A stretch of 64,000 nucleotides of DNA, taken from the NCBI GenBank assembly GCA_028583405.1, contig CM053243.1, positions 26,805,116 to 26,869,115 of the forward strand, written 5' to 3'. Positions 11,003 to 22,407 of the stretch are shown here, one piece after another (position 1 is the first letter of the stretch; each line of letters begins with the position of its first letter). The stretch is from Pogonophryne albipinna (taxonomy: Eukaryota > Chordata > Actinopteri > Perciformes > Artedidraconidae). The position numbers and the translations under genes were made by a program. The notes under the pieces were generated by a model. That model made no database searches, was not told the origin of the DNA, and saw nothing but the letters and a program-made list of their open reading frames with translations.

Positions 11003-12617
11003 ACATTGTGCCATCAAGTCTTCTTACCTTGCAAACTAGCTACTGTTAAGCTTTGATTCAAGAACAACATGTGTTGTTTGCAGTGTGCAGTTACTGGTGC
11101 TTAACTTGCTTTTGATTGTCAGTAAATACCTTCAGACTGTAGAGGGGCTGCTTGTCAAGGCACAAAAAAGTTATGAAAGTACATTGTTATTCACCCCAAT
11201 TGACATCTCTATGTATAATGGGATAAACAGTTATAGCGTATTGAATAAGTCTACATGTAGGGCTCAGTTACCTATGTGTATTGTTAGGAACCACATTGGA
11301 CCACTTGGGAAACAAAAAGTAAATATTTCTGTGTGTGGTGGAATTAAATGATGCTTGTAGGAAATAAGATGATTCTATGGCCTATGTCTGTATTTTTTAT
11401 AAATGAATCTGTCTCGTGGTTTTGTCATACAGAAGGCTGACGCAGTGTAATGATCAGCAGGCCTGACATGTTTGAACATCCGCAAATGAGTACGGCCCGG
11501 GCCAACACTGAAACAGTATATACAGTTTTAGTTCCATAAGCAAAACATCATGATCATATTTTTGCTAATTACCATGTTTCTAGGGTTGATTTTAAATCAA
11601 ATGTGTGCATGAACACATAGTCCCACTGAACCACACACATATATTATTAATCAGAGATATGGTTAAGTGTTATTACCATTGTCAGCTCAATAGTAAATAA
11701 ATAGGGGCCAGTTAACAAACTACTGTAGATTTTAAAGCACAGCTACAGAGTTGCCAGAAATGTGTTATAAATTCTTATAACATAACATGGATTTTGTTGC
11801 ATTGAGAAAAACACTTTGACAAGCATTTAATGGCATTTAATGTACCTATTGATGTTACAACTCTATTCAAACTATTGAACTGATTGATAATGACATGAAA
11901 TACATGGCCATGTTCAGTGCAAAAGGAAAAATTGCAAATAGAGTAATTGAGGTGAGCCAAACAATCACATTGTGAGTTGCCATGGTGAGCTGAAAACATG
12001 CTTTCTGTGCCTCAAAGCAGCCCATTAGTGAGGCAGGAGAGTGTCCAATTGTTCTGTCCACAGTCCATTTCCAACCCTTTACACTGACAAGACATTTCCA
12101 TGTATCTGGCATTCTCTCATGCCTGCAGGTCACATTAGGTAACTTTGATTCTGAACAAGTGCATATATACTGTATCTTTTGTAATTACGCAAATATAAAA
12201 GAAGACTTTAACATTAAAAAAATCCTCATCATATTACTTCCTATATGGGCGTGTCCAATTATTGGGTTCATCCACCTTGCACAACTAACCATTATTTACT
12301 TATTGAGGTAGGATTTAAAAACAACCTAGGGGAGAAAACCGTTCTGATTCTGAGCCGGGACAGAATGGACATCTAAAGTATCTTAAAAATGAGACGTAGT
12401 ATATATGACATGTGGAAAAACAGTGTTAAGCCTGTTTCGGTTTTACAGATTGGACTGAGTCACCAGCCGTGAGCTTGCTTCCGGTTTAAATATTCTTGAT
12501 CATCTGTTTCATAATATAGTATTCTTTTCAGCAAGTTGTTTATTACAACCATAAAACTTCTATCGACATAAACTGTCTTGCATATGCCCATGACCAGGAC
12601 ACGCCCCCTACTGAAAA
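11003..12617. other. Unassigned AT-rich DNA
   Basis: I find no domain, terminal repeat or tandem array here. Short open frames (for example minus-strand 11775-12133) lack recognisable motifs. Confidence 0.5.
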
Positions 12618-12619
12618 TA

Positions 12620-13972
12620 CACTGAACAAAAATATAAACGCAACACTTTTGTTTTTGCTCCCATTTTTCATGAGATGAACTCAAAGATCTAAAACATTTT
12701 CTATATACACAAAATAACCATTTCTCTCAAATATTGTTCACAAATCTGAAAAAATCTGTGATAGTGAGCACTTCTCCTTTGCCGAGATAATCCATCCCAC
12801 CTCACAGGTGTGGCATATCAAGATGCTGATTAGACAGCATGATTATTGCACAGGTGTGCCTTAGAATGGCCACAATAAAAGGCCACTCTGAAATGTTCAG
12901 TTTTATCACACAGCACAATGCCACAGATTTTGAGGGAGCGTGCAATTGGCATGCTGACAGCAGGAATGTCCACCAGAGCTGTTGCCCGTGAATTGAATGT
13001 TCATTTCTCTACCATAAGCCGTCTCCAAAGGCGTTTCAGAGAATTTGGCAGTACATCCAACCGGCCTCACAACCGCAGACCACGTGTAACCACACCAGCC
13101 CAGGACCTCCACATCCAGCATGTTCACCTCCAAGATCGTCTGAGACCAGCCACTCGGACAGCTGCTGCAACAATCGGTTTGCATAACCAAAGAATTTCTG
13201 CACAAACTGTCAGAAACCGTCTCAGGGAAGCTCATCTGCATGCTCGTCGTCCTCATCGGGGTCTCGACCTGACTCCGGGTGGTCGTCGTAACCGACTTGA
13301 GTGGGCAAATGCTCACATTCGATGGCGTCTGGCACGTTGGAGAGGTGTTCTCTTCACGGATGAATCCCGGTTTTCACTGTTCAGGGCAGATGGCAGGCAG
13401 CGTGTGTGGCGTCGTGTGGATGAGCAGTTTTCTGATGTCAATGTTGTGAATCGATTGGCCCATGGTGGTGGTGGGGTTATGGTATGGGCAGGCGTATGTT
13501 GTGGACGACGAACACAGGTGCATTTTATTGATGGCATTGTGAATGCACAGAGATACCGTGACGAGATCCTGAGGCCCATTGTTGTGCCATTCATCCACGA
13601 CCATCACCTCATGTTGCAGCATGATAATGCACGGCCCCATGTTGCAAGGAACTGTACACAATTCCTGGAGGCTGAAAACATCCCAGTTCTTGCATGGCCA
13701 GCATACTCACCGGACATGTCACCCATTGAGCATGTTTGGGATGCTCTGGATCGGCGTATACGACAGCGTGTTCCAGTTCCTGCCAATATCCAGCAACTTC
13801 GCACAGCCATTGAAGAGGAGTGGACCAACATTCCACAGGCCACAATAAACAACCTGATCAACTCTATGCGAAGGAGATGTGTTGCACTGCGTGAGGCAAA
13901 TGGTGGTCACACCAGATACTGACTGGTTTTCGGACCCTCCCAGACCCCCCCCAATAAAGCAAAACTGCATTA
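12620..13972 (+). mobile_element. Tc1-like transposon with a coding transposase, right terminal repeat missing
   Basis: The left end is TA (12618-12619) followed by CACTGAACAAAAATATAAACG and a subterminal region of about 220 bp. A second family member preserves the right end at 57420-57683 as an inverted copy of that same region. Here similarity to the 3' flank of that member stops after AATAAAGCAAAACTG (about 13968), and no inverted copy of the terminus follows. The left end and gene are therefore present but the right inverted repeat is absent. Confidence 0.9.
12918..13922 (+). CDS. Tc1-family transposase, uninterrupted 334 codons
   Basis: The protein has the full Tc1/mariner layout and near-standard length (usual range about 330-350 residues). 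An N-terminal paired-like helix-turn-helix domain covers roughly residues 1-110 (STRAVARELNVHFSTISRLQ). A basic hinge with GRRNRLEW precedes the catalytic core. The catalytic triad reads D148 (LFTDESRF), D236 (LQHDNARPH) and E271 (SPDMSPIEH), giving exact DD34E spacing, and the Gly-rich block HGGGGVMVWAG is present. No stop or frameshift occurs before the terminal TGA. The start is the first Met after the left terminal region and matches the family start. It would cut and paste DNA at TA sites by binding the terminal repeats. Because the right repeat is missing, this copy could act only in trans. Expression is not shown by the sequence. Confidence 0.95.
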   Translation: MPQILRERAIGMLTAGMSTRAVARELNVHFSTISRLQRRFREFGSTSNRPHNRRPRVTTPAQDLHIQHVHLQDRLRPATRTAAATIGLHNQRISAQTVRNRLREAHLHARRPHRGLDLTPGGRRNRLEWANAHIRWRLARWRGVLFTDESRFSLFRADGRQRVWRRVDEQFSDVNVVNRLAHGGGGVMVWAGVCCGRRTQVHFIDGIVNAQRYRDEILRPIVVPFIHDHHLMLQHDNARPHVARNCTQFLEAENIPVLAWPAYSPDMSPIEHVWDALDRRIRQRVPVPANIQQLRTAIEEEWTNIPQATINNLINSMRRRCVALREANGGHTRY

Positions 13973-16900
13973 TGTTAAGAATCTGAAAAGCCATTATTGA
14001 GAAAGATCCCTCAAAAGAGTTAGAAATCTGAAATGTAAGTCTGACATTTGGTACACTGTGTGAAAAAATCTTGAAAAGAGATAAAGGATATATTTCCTTC
14101 ACAAAGGCACTGAGAATAAAATAAAAATAAATAAATAAAAAAGGTTTATTATGTTTTATAAAGCTTAACAAGCCAAATTATTATTCCTTTTTGATGGAAT
14201 ACTAGATATTTAAATTGGAAAGAGAAAATACTGATATGTATATTTTTCTTCATAACATTTTCTCTTCATATAGGTGATACGGTTCTATAAGCAGAAAATT
14301 GCGTTTCTGGGTGTCTAAAGCAAGTATGATGCAGTAGATAAAACATTACTAGCCATTAAAGAATATTTTCAAAAAAATCCTTATAGTTTATACTGTGTTT
14401 GAACTTATAAGAGAACACGTTTTCCAAGTCACCTTAATACACCATTAAAATGTAAGTTGTGCAAATATTTGAGATTTCCAGAAGAGGATTTCTCGACAGC
14501 TTGACAACTGTATAGAAAGTTTGTAATTGTTTCCACTTGCAAAACAAATGTTTTATGCCTGCTTTAATTAAAGTTACTGACTCTGCCCTAGGGGGGAGAT
14601 ATAACAATTGGTGATTATATGTTGCACACAAAGCATAGCAATAAAACTGTCATGATTTGAGTTGTTTTATTTTGAAATATATTTTCTCCTTGTCCTTTCT
14701 TTCCTCCTTTCCTGTGTTTCAGCTCCCCTCCCCAGCTGTATCTTGTCTTGTCTTCCCTAGTGTTCTCTGTTCGTTGTCATTCCTATGTTTTGTCCTGTCT
14801 GTTTTTTCCTGATCCTATACCTCCTCCGGTTTTAAAATGTTTAGTTTTTCTCAGTTTTTCTTTTTTATCAGTTTTTTGTGAATTAAAGCTCGCTTTTTGT
14901 TAAGAACATTGATTTCTTATTTTTGTACGGCTCTTCGGTCCGCCTTCCTGCCCAGGCCTAACATCCTCAGTGTTTTATATATTAACCAAGAAAGCTGAGT
15001 TCTCTGCTTGTGGAGCCTTGTCGTTGGGGCCTGCTTATAATTACTAGATTGCATTGTGCATATACTAATGACACCAAACAAAACAAAATATCACCAAGGG
15101 ATTGGCGCCTAAAGGTAATAAAGTAAGAACATAGTGAAATTGTTGATTATTTTTCCCTTTTTCAACAGCAGCGCATTATAGCTTTACTCCTTCTGTTTTA
15201 CCATCCCAATGCAAGCACAACCTAATTTCACTTCAAAGATACATACTCAACTAAGCATGTAACAATTAGGTCATGTCCTCTCACCATGGGAAATATAAGG
15301 GACGGTGGACATATTTCCCAACCATTGTTCTGATTTCCTTTAATTCTCCCCACCACTACATTTATAACAATTACATGTTTTTTTACATTTAAATATAATG
15401 TCTTTCTTGGCTTTAAAAACTATGAATTCCTTCATGTTGCCAAGGGTTTAAATAGCTAAACATGTAAATAAATAATAAAATGAGAAATAGGTGTTTGTTA
15501 GCTTTGTTCCCACCTTCTTTACATATGATTGCAAGAGTGCATGTTGGATGAATCAGAAGCAGCGCAGTGCGCTTAGTCAGAGGAGACAGCTCCAGGCTAG
15601 AGCACGAGATAATCCAGACTGTCATGTTGCAGGTGCTTTGCCTTCTGCGATCATAACGTTACGAGACTGGCCTCTGAAAATTGAAGAAATTGAACACAAA
15701 CATGTTACGACTTTATGTACGTGTGTTAATTAATCTAGCAGACAAACTGAAGTGACATTTTCAAAACATTACTCAATTTAATGACCAAATAACAGCGGTA
15801 CACAAGTTAACATCTTAGCGTGCTGTTCCTTTTCCACTGGAGAGAAGTCATATTTTGGCTGCAGTGGTCTGAGTGACTGCAGTGACTCACGTCTCTTTCC
15901 CCCTGCAGGAGCTTTTAAAATCGACATAGTTGATTTCTTGGAATCTTTATATCCTGCCAGGCTGCTTTGTGAAGTGGCAAAACTGTGAAAAATATTATTT
16001 TGAAAGTTAGACTGCTGTAATTGATGGGGGGACAAAGCTCTCCCTGGTAACAGAATAATTCTCGACTTCACAGAACAGTCAAAGCTAACCCTAGTTTTTC
16101 TCCATCTCCCTTGTATATCTTTAAAATGGGCCAATTCTTCTGCTCTACCGTTTGTGTCAAGTATATTCTGGCACATCTGAAAAGGGGTGCAATTTACTTG
16201 AGTCCAGCGCCATCATGAAGGGCATTTATAGATGATCATCTCCAGCCAGCAAAGCGTGCAGTTACCTATGCTTTTGTCATCTCCAAGAATAGATTCAATC
16301 ATCTTCTTTACACATTTCTCACGCTCCCAGTTCTTATGATATTTGCCACTATATCTACATCATTTTCCACTTCTTACTTTGCATCTAGAGAGCTATAACC
16401 TCTGATCTTTCAATGTACGTACAGTACTGACTTCCTTGCCTCTTGAGCGTTCGACTATTTCTGTTTCAATTACATTTTTAGCTTTCCTTATTTTTTATTT
16501 TGCCACTCTTCTTTTACAAATGAATTCAGCTGTTGTATCATCTCAAGTAAGCTCTGAACTGATTCGATTTCCCATTGCTCACTTACACAATGGTCTTTAT
16601 GGTAGTGTTTGCCCAAGCCTTGCCCTTTACGCCGTCCGTGGGTGTCTATGACCTACTCCACCATCCACTGCCATTCGCTTATATATAGACTTAACTAATA
16701 TATTGCTTGACAACCAATGCTTTCCACAGTTTGTTTTGAAAGTAATCCATGAAATGCAACCTGTAATTTGTATTTGTTACTTGTTTATTTGTTGCATTGC
16801 TAGAGTGCTCGAGAAAAAAGCGATCAAACAAAAAAATGTACTGCCTTAGTTTTCTGATTTAAATGTGAAAATATACAAATTCAATGCAAAAGTTTCAATG

Positions 16901-17089
16901 CAAACAGTCTTTCATTTACAATACAACTCTGGGAGCATTTAAATGGTGCATTGTGGTGTTGAGGCAGTTCATGCTTCAATATGACTGGGATATTCAGACG
17001 TTTTTTAACAGCTGACTTGTAATGTCCAATCTTAATTAATAAAGGAATTATTATAACATCTATCATCTGCGCTCTAATAAAAAGGCCTC
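13973..17089. other. Mostly unassigned DNA
   Basis: No gene, domain or clear transposon terminus is recognisable except a possible LTR-like stretch at 14650-14972. Open frames such as minus-strand 15778-16176 have no recognisable motif. The region is AT-rich with pyrimidine-rich patches. Confidence 0.5.
14650..14972 (+). repeat. Possible solo LTR or retroelement 3' fragment
   Basis: The stretch starts TGTCATG, ends CCTAACA, is strongly T/C-rich, and has a late ATTAAA polyadenylation-type signal. It resembles the style of the chromodomain Gypsy LTR at 32919-33384. I could not find a matching target duplication, so this is tentative. Confidence 0.3.
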
Positions 17090-17149
17090 TCTGTCGCAGA
17101 GTCCAAGGCAGAATTCCAGAACTTGTACATCCCTGATGAATAACCCCCA

Positions 17150-17545
17150 GTTGGGATCATGAGGTTTAATAGTTACAGAAAAAGTATGAAGGACAAAGTT
17201 AAGATTGTGGGAAAAGTGAACATGTAAACAAGAGATAAGCAGGATAACATAAAAACTTGTGGAATCAGTAGATAATATTTACAACCATCACCCCACATTG
17301 GCTAAGCTCAGCTGTGCTGTCTGGGTTGGTTTAAGATGAAATAATAACCCTATAGGCAGTATGTATTTGTCTCGAATTCATGCCAGTCTCGAATTCATGC
17401 CAGTGTAAAGCATATTATACTTTTTTTGTTGTGTATTGTTTTCCCTGCCATGTCAAACCTACCTAATACATTTTCTAAACCCCTTATCCTGTTCTGGGTC
17501 ATGGGTGGTTAAAGTCTCACCCAGCATTCAATGGCAATAGCACAT
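17150..17545. repeat. Ancient repeat copy, related to 37430-37830
   Basis: Blocks such as GTTACAGAAAAAG, CAGCTGTG, GTAAAGCATA, GTGTATTGTTT and CTGGGTCATGG occur here and at 37430-37830 in the same order and spacing. The final segment (TTATCCTGTTCTGGGTCATG) resembles a very common teleost interspersed repeat. A 20-bp unit with CTCGAATTCATGCCAG is duplicated in tandem near 17370-17405. Confidence 0.55.
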
Positions 17546-17689
17546 TTTTTTAATACATACATTTTAAATCTTTTAAATTAAAGGCAAAATATAAGATTAT
17601 AATAATAATTATTAGATAAAACAACATAAATACCAGAACACAGTAGCATACAAGCAAATACAACAGTAAAAAACCCAAATAACCATCAC

Positions 17690-17935
17690 AATGCATGAGA
17701 AACCCCACATCTGGACCACAGTAACTGAATGCACCCTCATTGGCCCTGGATCTAGCTCTGAAGACCTTTGTCTGACGACCTGAGAGGCCTGAAGGGTTAT
17801 AGTCAGTGAGCAAATCATACTTTTGGCGAGGAGCCAAACCATTAAGTGATTTATTGACTATGAGCAGAATTTTGAAGGTGATGCTATATTGTACAAAGAG
17901 CCATTAAGGTGAATTCAGTACTGGAGTAATATGTT
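17690..17935 (-). pseudogene. CR1/L2-like LINE ORF2 C-terminal remnant
   Basis: The minus-strand text ITFKILLIVNKSLNGLAP, then LLTDYNPSG and FRARSRANEGAFSYCGP, follows the C-terminal pattern of CR1/L2-type LINE ORF2 (FKILLLTYKALNG..., PSRSLRS, RAFS..AP.LW). It is heavily degraded and lacks the rest of the reverse transcriptase. The intact pattern can be compared at 29231-29977. Confidence 0.65.
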
Positions 17936-19239
17936 CACATTTTAGTGTACCTTTAAAGTCTGCTGCTTTCTTAATGAAATGGAGCCATCTTACTGTTTTA
18001 CCATCTTTTTTTGCTGTTTCTCCCAGATGGTTTTAGTGGTCCTACGTAGGGGTGGGCGATATGACGATATATATCGTCGTGACGATATTAGGTCTCCACG
18101 ATATGCTTTTTCAGAGATATCGTATCTATCGTGATAAAAAAAAAAAATAATAATAATTGAAAAAGAAATTGTAAAAAAAACTATAAAACAAATAAACTGA
18201 TGTGAAAGACATGCTCTAAAGCTGTCTAGTCAGGATTCAGACAGTATTGCACTTCATTTATTGTCTTGGTTGATTCTGTTGGCTTATATTTTATTTTATT
18301 TGCGTGCATATGAAACGCTAACCATTCCCATTGAGATCATTAAAACTGTCATTTGAACGGCGATCAAGCCTGAAGCCACAGAGACGGACACGATCGCCTG
18401 TCCGGCTAGGTTAGCCAACACACTCTCACTCCATAATCGTCCAGGAGCGATGTTTGGTCAGTGTCCGTGGCGTGCAGTTGTGACGCTCCTAGGCTCCTTC
18501 AGCTTCATAAAGGGACGCAAATAGCTTTCAACTGATTGCAATGTATTCCCATCTGCGGCGGGATTTGACGCTCATGGAAGCACGGCATTCGTTTGTGTCA
18601 GGCTGCCCTTAAAGGCAATGCGAGCGTCCATTCCCATTGGATAACGGAGAATTGTACACCCGGAAGTAAGTATTCCCCTTACTGTCGATTGATTTTACAG
18701 TGATATCTGCACTACTCATCGACTAAAAAACACCAGATTATCCTTGTTAATTACACAACATTGATTGGTTTAAATTGTGTGCAATGCTTTTGTATTTTTC
18801 CCCTTCGATTCGGAGAACCTATGGGATTAGTTTTGTATCATAAAGATAAAGCAACACTTTCTCAGAATAAAGCAAAACTATGAGTTTAAAAGAAAAAAAA
18901 CGAAGTCAAGCAAAATAAAATACATTTCAAAAATAAAACTATAAGTTGCAAACAAATCATTTGTGTAATCATGTAAACTATAAGTCTTTTTTCTTTCTTT
19001 TAACATAGGTTTTTGTTTGCAGTTCTTGTTTCTTCTTTCTCAATGATCAGACTTTTGCTCTCGCTGCAGCTTTCTCTTTTGCGCTCCCTCATTTTTTGTT
19101 TGAGATTTTGACACAAACATCCCAGGTGGGCGGGACTTTCAGGGGTGTGTCCCCATTGGCTACTCAGTTTTTGAGTGACAGCCCACTACACCACAGATCA
19201 TACAGTGCAACTCATGCAGCAAACTCCAGAGTCCACTCG

Positions 19240-19890
19240 GCCACGTTGAGCGTCCACACTACAGCTTCAAAAAAAGCTTGGAGCTGGGCGTGTCTGAAGC
19301 TTGGGGATTTTATTCGAGCAACGCGACCAACAACCAATCACATGAATCTCCCGCCCCCGACATACAAAGCAAAAAACCCCGGGGATTTTATGCGAGCAAT
19401 ATATATATAAACTCCCCAAACAGGCGAAAACCTACCAGTTTCACCCACTGTCTCTGCCACCTCCCTCCATGACTGGTTCTTCCGGTTTGTATCCCGATAG
19501 GTGAAGAGGGTCTGGTCATACAAAACCGGGTGATTTTCTACGGCGATAAATAGTTTCTCCTCCATCCTTTTTTGAAATATAGAAATGAACGGCGGGATAT
19601 CTCTCCCAGCTTAGACGCCGGTTTGATTGGCTAGGGCTTGAGCTGTCAGATTTTCAGAAACGGGATTTGATTGGCTGGCGCTGGCTACTCCGGCGTCTCC
19701 GGCGTCAGAAGTTGAACATTGTTCAACTTCTGACGCCGGAGACGGCGGAGACGGACCGCTATGCTACCCACAATTCAGTTCGGCGAAAAGCGAGGCAACG
19801 TGACGTCACCCCATTCAAAGTGAATGGGCAGACGCGTTGGAAACTGTTTTTGAAGCTGTCGACTGCTGTAGTGTGGACCCAGCGTTAGTG
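19240..19890. mobile_element. MITE-like element with GTCCACACTACAGC termini
   Basis: The left boundary reads GTTGAGCGTCCACACTACAGC and the right boundary GCTGTAGTGTGGACCCAGCGTT. These form an imperfect inverted repeat of about 20 bp. The interior has no gene. The target duplication is unclear. Confidence 0.55.
19694..19744. repeat. Perfect palindrome, 25-bp arms with a 1-nt centre
   Basis: Arms 19694-19718 and 19720-19744 are exact reverse complements around T19719. The arms include GGCGTCAGAAGTTGAACA. This lies within the MITE-like unit and could extrude as a cruciform. Confidence 0.9.
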
Positions 19891-19899
19891 TTGGTGTCT

Positions 19900-21100
19900 C
19901 CTGGGGAGTTTCATGAACATATCGGACTTCTCTTATGGATTGCTGTGCATTATACTTGTGATGTGTAGTTTATACTTTGTTCCAACTTTAAATATTTTTA
20001 ATACCTGAACACACTGCTGCTGTTAAATAATTTCCCAATTTGGGATTGATAAAGTGTCTGTCTATTTATTTTATAGATTAAAAAAACACATCTTTGTATT
20101 TTTAAGCTAAAGGTGATGCACAATATAAACTGTATACTATTATTTTTCAAAGACATGTTACATTTCAAAAGCATATATTGCTATGTTTAGGACAAACAAT
20201 TAAAGACTGCTTTAATTTAACAAATTCTACAATATAAAAGTGGCAGATTTGCTTTATTAAACAGACCAGACCTAGGTTGCATACCAACACAATTAGGAAC
20301 ATGCTCACATCTTACTATGTTGGTCTGAAGAGCTGAAGCTTTCATACACAATGGATAACAACGGTGTTATTTCATATATATCCTGTGAGAAAATGATATA
20401 CATTTAGCATTACAAATTTGACATACTATTCCTGAGGAAGATATGAATAATCAACAGATTTGAATGGAATCTCTAACATTTTCATGTAGAATAAAGACAA
20501 AAGAGTGATTATACAAATTACATTTATTGAAATTTGAACCAGAAGATGAAGTCTCAAAGAATGTTTTAAATAAAAGGACATAAAACAAAAAGGTGGATAA
20601 TAATAAAATCTATTAAATGTATATGTAAAGATATTTGGTCAAATGAAATGACACTGAGCAAGTGATAACAACAACGCCCAGCGTGGATGAAGATGGTGCA
20701 GGTCTTTCTTCATGCCCCCCCCCCCTCCGTGCTGTCCCCTCAGAGGAAGTGGGAAAACGGGATAAGACCTCTGGACACCGCGCTGTCTCAATGATCCACA
20801 CTGTTAATATGAGAGGAAAATAAATGTTTTAGGAAATGAAAAATATGAAGTTAACAAATAAAACACAGCTCAGGGGCAGTCATGGACGGTAGGTTTTCCT
20901 ACAAAGTTAAGTCAGCCTCCATTGATTTTCATATCAAATTAGCGTGTTAATAAAATAAGCTATCATGGTTTATACTTGCATATCTAAACAGAATCATGAA
21001 AGCCTGTTGGTAGAGTCAGGCACACGAGTCCGTTTGAGTGTGTGCGCCGGTGTCTGAACGCTCACTCACTGCTAGCTATGTAGCTAACTGTTATACTTAG
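19900..21100. other. Unassigned interior of the long-inverted-repeat element
   Basis: AT-rich DNA with no coding signal or repeat that I recognise. Confidence 0.4.
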
Positions 21101-21512
21101 CTTGCATTGTTATGGATCTAAAGCAGGGGTCAGCAACCCCTGGCACCGTAACCAGTGGCACACTAGGAATAAGTGGAATAAGTGTGCAAAATATTTAAAT
21201 TGTATTTTCGGATCCTGGACGAGACCGCCGCCAGAGCGCGTCTCCCCGTTACCTTGCAGAAGGAAGTCATGCACGCAACGCAGCCCCGCTCTCTTTATCT
21301 CCAGGTGACTTTCTGCCGCTTTCCTCCGTGGTGCAGTGCTGATCGTTTCACCACAGAGGAAACACTTCACAAATTGCAGTAGGCCTACCCATAAGGAGCT
21401 GTACAAATGCCGCAGTTTTTGCGTGGATGTGTATTTAGTTGAAAGCCCAGTGGCGATCTGCTCATCTCTCATCGAAATAATATGCTACACAGGGGCGGAC
21501 TGGCCATCTGTG

Positions 21513-21843
21513 TGTTGAACTTTCCTGTCGGCTCCCAGACCGTAGTCGAGGAGGGCAGAAGCAACAAGCTTCAGGTTCAATAACCCACTTTAGCTTAAAT
21601 GACTGGAGAGAGGCGGGCTCTTCTTGGGAGGCCGTTGCATTTATTTAGCTGTTCTTCTGTTTCACAAAATACATCACGGACCTCTTTTTTTCGGCTTCCT
21701 CGTTTCACTTCCAGAAACATACACACGTTCCCTCACTGTCGCTCTACCATCCACACACACACATGCACAAGCCACACCCCTCTCTCTCTCTCTTAAAGGG
21801 ACAGTGATCTCATCTCACTCTGCATGACCCTAATATCATAACA
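21513..21843. repeat. Solo LTR of the Gypsy family found at 4333-10860
   Basis: It starts TGTTGAACTTTCCTGTCGG, ends CATAACA, and matches both LTRs of the full element along its length, with a small deletion after GTCGAGG. An exact 4-bp duplication TGTG (21509-21512, 21844-21847) marks LTR-LTR recombination after insertion. Confidence 0.93.
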
Positions 21844-21966
21844 TGTGTGTTCTGGAGAATCACAGAACGACGATCGTCCTTATTATTATGCCGTTTAAAC
21901 CAATTATTTAAATGTGTTTGTTAAATTCGGCATCATGTAGGCTACGTTGCGCTGACAGGTCCACAC

Positions 21967-22407
21967 CATACTTGCCAACCCTGAGACCTCAGAAATGTGG
22001 GGGGGGGGGGGTGCTAGTGGATCGCCGGAGCTGTATGAGATTAACATTAACATGCTTATTGTAGTTGTAAGTGCAATGCCTTGCGGCCTGTAGCACCATC
22101 CTTGATGGAGCATATGTGGGCTGGACCTGTATTTTCTCCTTTTTTCAGGAAAGGAGTGAGCAGAGGGTTGAATTGTCGATTCTTGTTCTGTTTTCTGTGA
22201 CTATCTTCCTCACCCTCTCAGACTTTCAGTTGCGCGCTACTAAAGAGACCATGGAAACCAAACAATGGTGTAGCGAGCTGTATTAAAGTCCGAGTGGAAA
22301 CAGTCCTGAGTAAATCTGATTTTGTCAGAAATCGGGAGAAATGCGGGAGAAATATGACCAATGAAATCGGGAGTCTCCCGCGAAAATCGGGAGGGTTGGC
22401 AAGTATG
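21967..22407. mobile_element. Small hAT MITE with CATACTTGCCAACCC termini
   Basis: The termini CATACTTGCCAACCCT and AGGGTTGGCAAGTATG are inverted, flanked by an exact 8-bp duplication GTCCACAC (21959-21966, 22408-22415). It is 441 bp and non-coding, nested in the hAT at 21124-22578. Confidence 0.93.
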
